From the NCBI GenBank assembly GCA_035477595.1, contig DATIKM010000195.1, positions 1-6,349 on the forward strand: 6,349 nt of DNA, given 5' to 3'. The translations under genes and the position numbers were made by a program. Under the pieces are notes generated by a model. It saw only the letters and a program-made list of their open reading frames with translations, was not told the DNA's origin and ran no database searches. The DNA comes from DATIKM01 sp035477595. GTDB lineage: Bacteria > Armatimonadota > Chthonomonadetes > Chthonomonadales > CAJBBX01. This document shows positions 6,063 through 6,349 of this stretch, in pieces; positions within the stretch are counted from its first letter, which is position 1; each line of letters starts with the position of its first letter.

Positions 6063-6349
6063 CTATCTGTGAGTGGGCCGCGCTGCTCGCTCGGCCGCTG
6101 TGTGTGACGGAATGCAGGCCGCTGTATGCTGGAGCGGCCGGGCCTGGCTGGCCACGAACCGAATGGCAGATCGCGAGACCGCTGGCAAGGTCCAGCTTCA
6201 GCTCCTTGATCCGGTTCTCCCGGTCGCCACGTTCGCAGTAGAGGTCGTAGAACTGCTCGGGCGCGCCCCGCAGGTCGGTCACCAGAAAGCGAGGGCGCAG
6301 CTTGCCCTGGGTGACCTCTACCTTGACGATGACACGCCGATGGTGGGGC
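6063..6349 (-). pseudogene. IS1380-family transposase remnant, frameshifted, running off the window
   Basis: Read from the window edge on the minus strand, the frame gives HHRRVIVKVEVTQGKLRPRF, then LVTDLRGAPEQFYDLYCERG, then DRENRIKELKLDLASG. This matches the catalytic C-terminal part of IS1380-type DDE transposases, with the hallmark Y-x-x-Y-C-x-R-G and E-N-R-I-K-E-L-K-L-D segments. After SGLAICH the homology continues only in another frame (RFVASQARPLQHTAACIP, compare the family's HRFLANQFRLLLHTAAY), so one extra base lies at about 6162-6163. The shifted frame ends at a stop at 6063-6065. Roughly the last 60 residues of a normal transposase and the element's terminal inverted repeat are missing. 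The gene therefore looks inactive. It sits tail to tail with the hydrolase operon, only six bases from its stop codon. The part beyond the window is unknown. Confidence 0.88.

Noticed and set aside
6088..6147. GGCCGCTG repeats and inverted copy after the operon as a terminator
   Set aside because: The copies are far apart, lack a T-tract and fall inside the transposase remnant.

Overview
This is a GC-rich bacterial window with long spurious open frames on both strands. Its contents are extracytoplasmic-function (ECF) sigma factor, BON-like and secreted glycoside-hydrolase-like proteins, plus an IS1380-type transposase remnant. These suggest an environmental bacterium with a large carbohydrate-degrading repertoire, such as Armatimonadota, Planctomycetota, Verrucomicrobiota or relatives. 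That placement is inference from protein style; no marker gene is present.

Layout. Positions 1-175 hold the 3' end of a plus-strand gene of unknown function. A near-consensus sigma70-type promoter (224-253) then drives a complete tRNA-Phe(GAA) gene at 270-342, followed by a strong GC hairpin (372-399). Positions 400-721 hold no gene I can support. An ECF-type sigma-70 family factor lies on the minus strand at 722-1339. Its upstream region carries two tandem copies of a palindromic 15-mer (1422-1453), the clearest candidate operator in the window. A small minus-strand gene (1596-1838) encodes an 80-residue BON-like protein.

A 478-bp divergent intergenic region (1839-2316) separates it from a two-gene plus-strand operon. 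The first gene (2317-3483) encodes a 388-residue (beta/alpha)8 glycoside-hydrolase-like protein. The second (3480-6056) encodes an 858-residue multidomain protein with a signal-like N-terminus, a diverged glycoside-hydrolase-like barrel and a C-terminal beta-sandwich. The two overlap by four bases (GTGA), which implies translational coupling.

Immediately after the operon, tail to tail, is a broken IS1380-family transposase on the minus strand (6063 to the window edge). It has a one-base frameshift and has lost its C-terminus.

Functionally, the operon looks like a pair of exported carbohydrate-active or carbohydrate-binding proteins made together. The sigma factor and the BON-like gene may be regulatory or envelope neighbours, but the sequence does not prove that they control the operon. 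The less-described material is the hydrolase pair and the duplicated palindrome upstream of the sigma factor.
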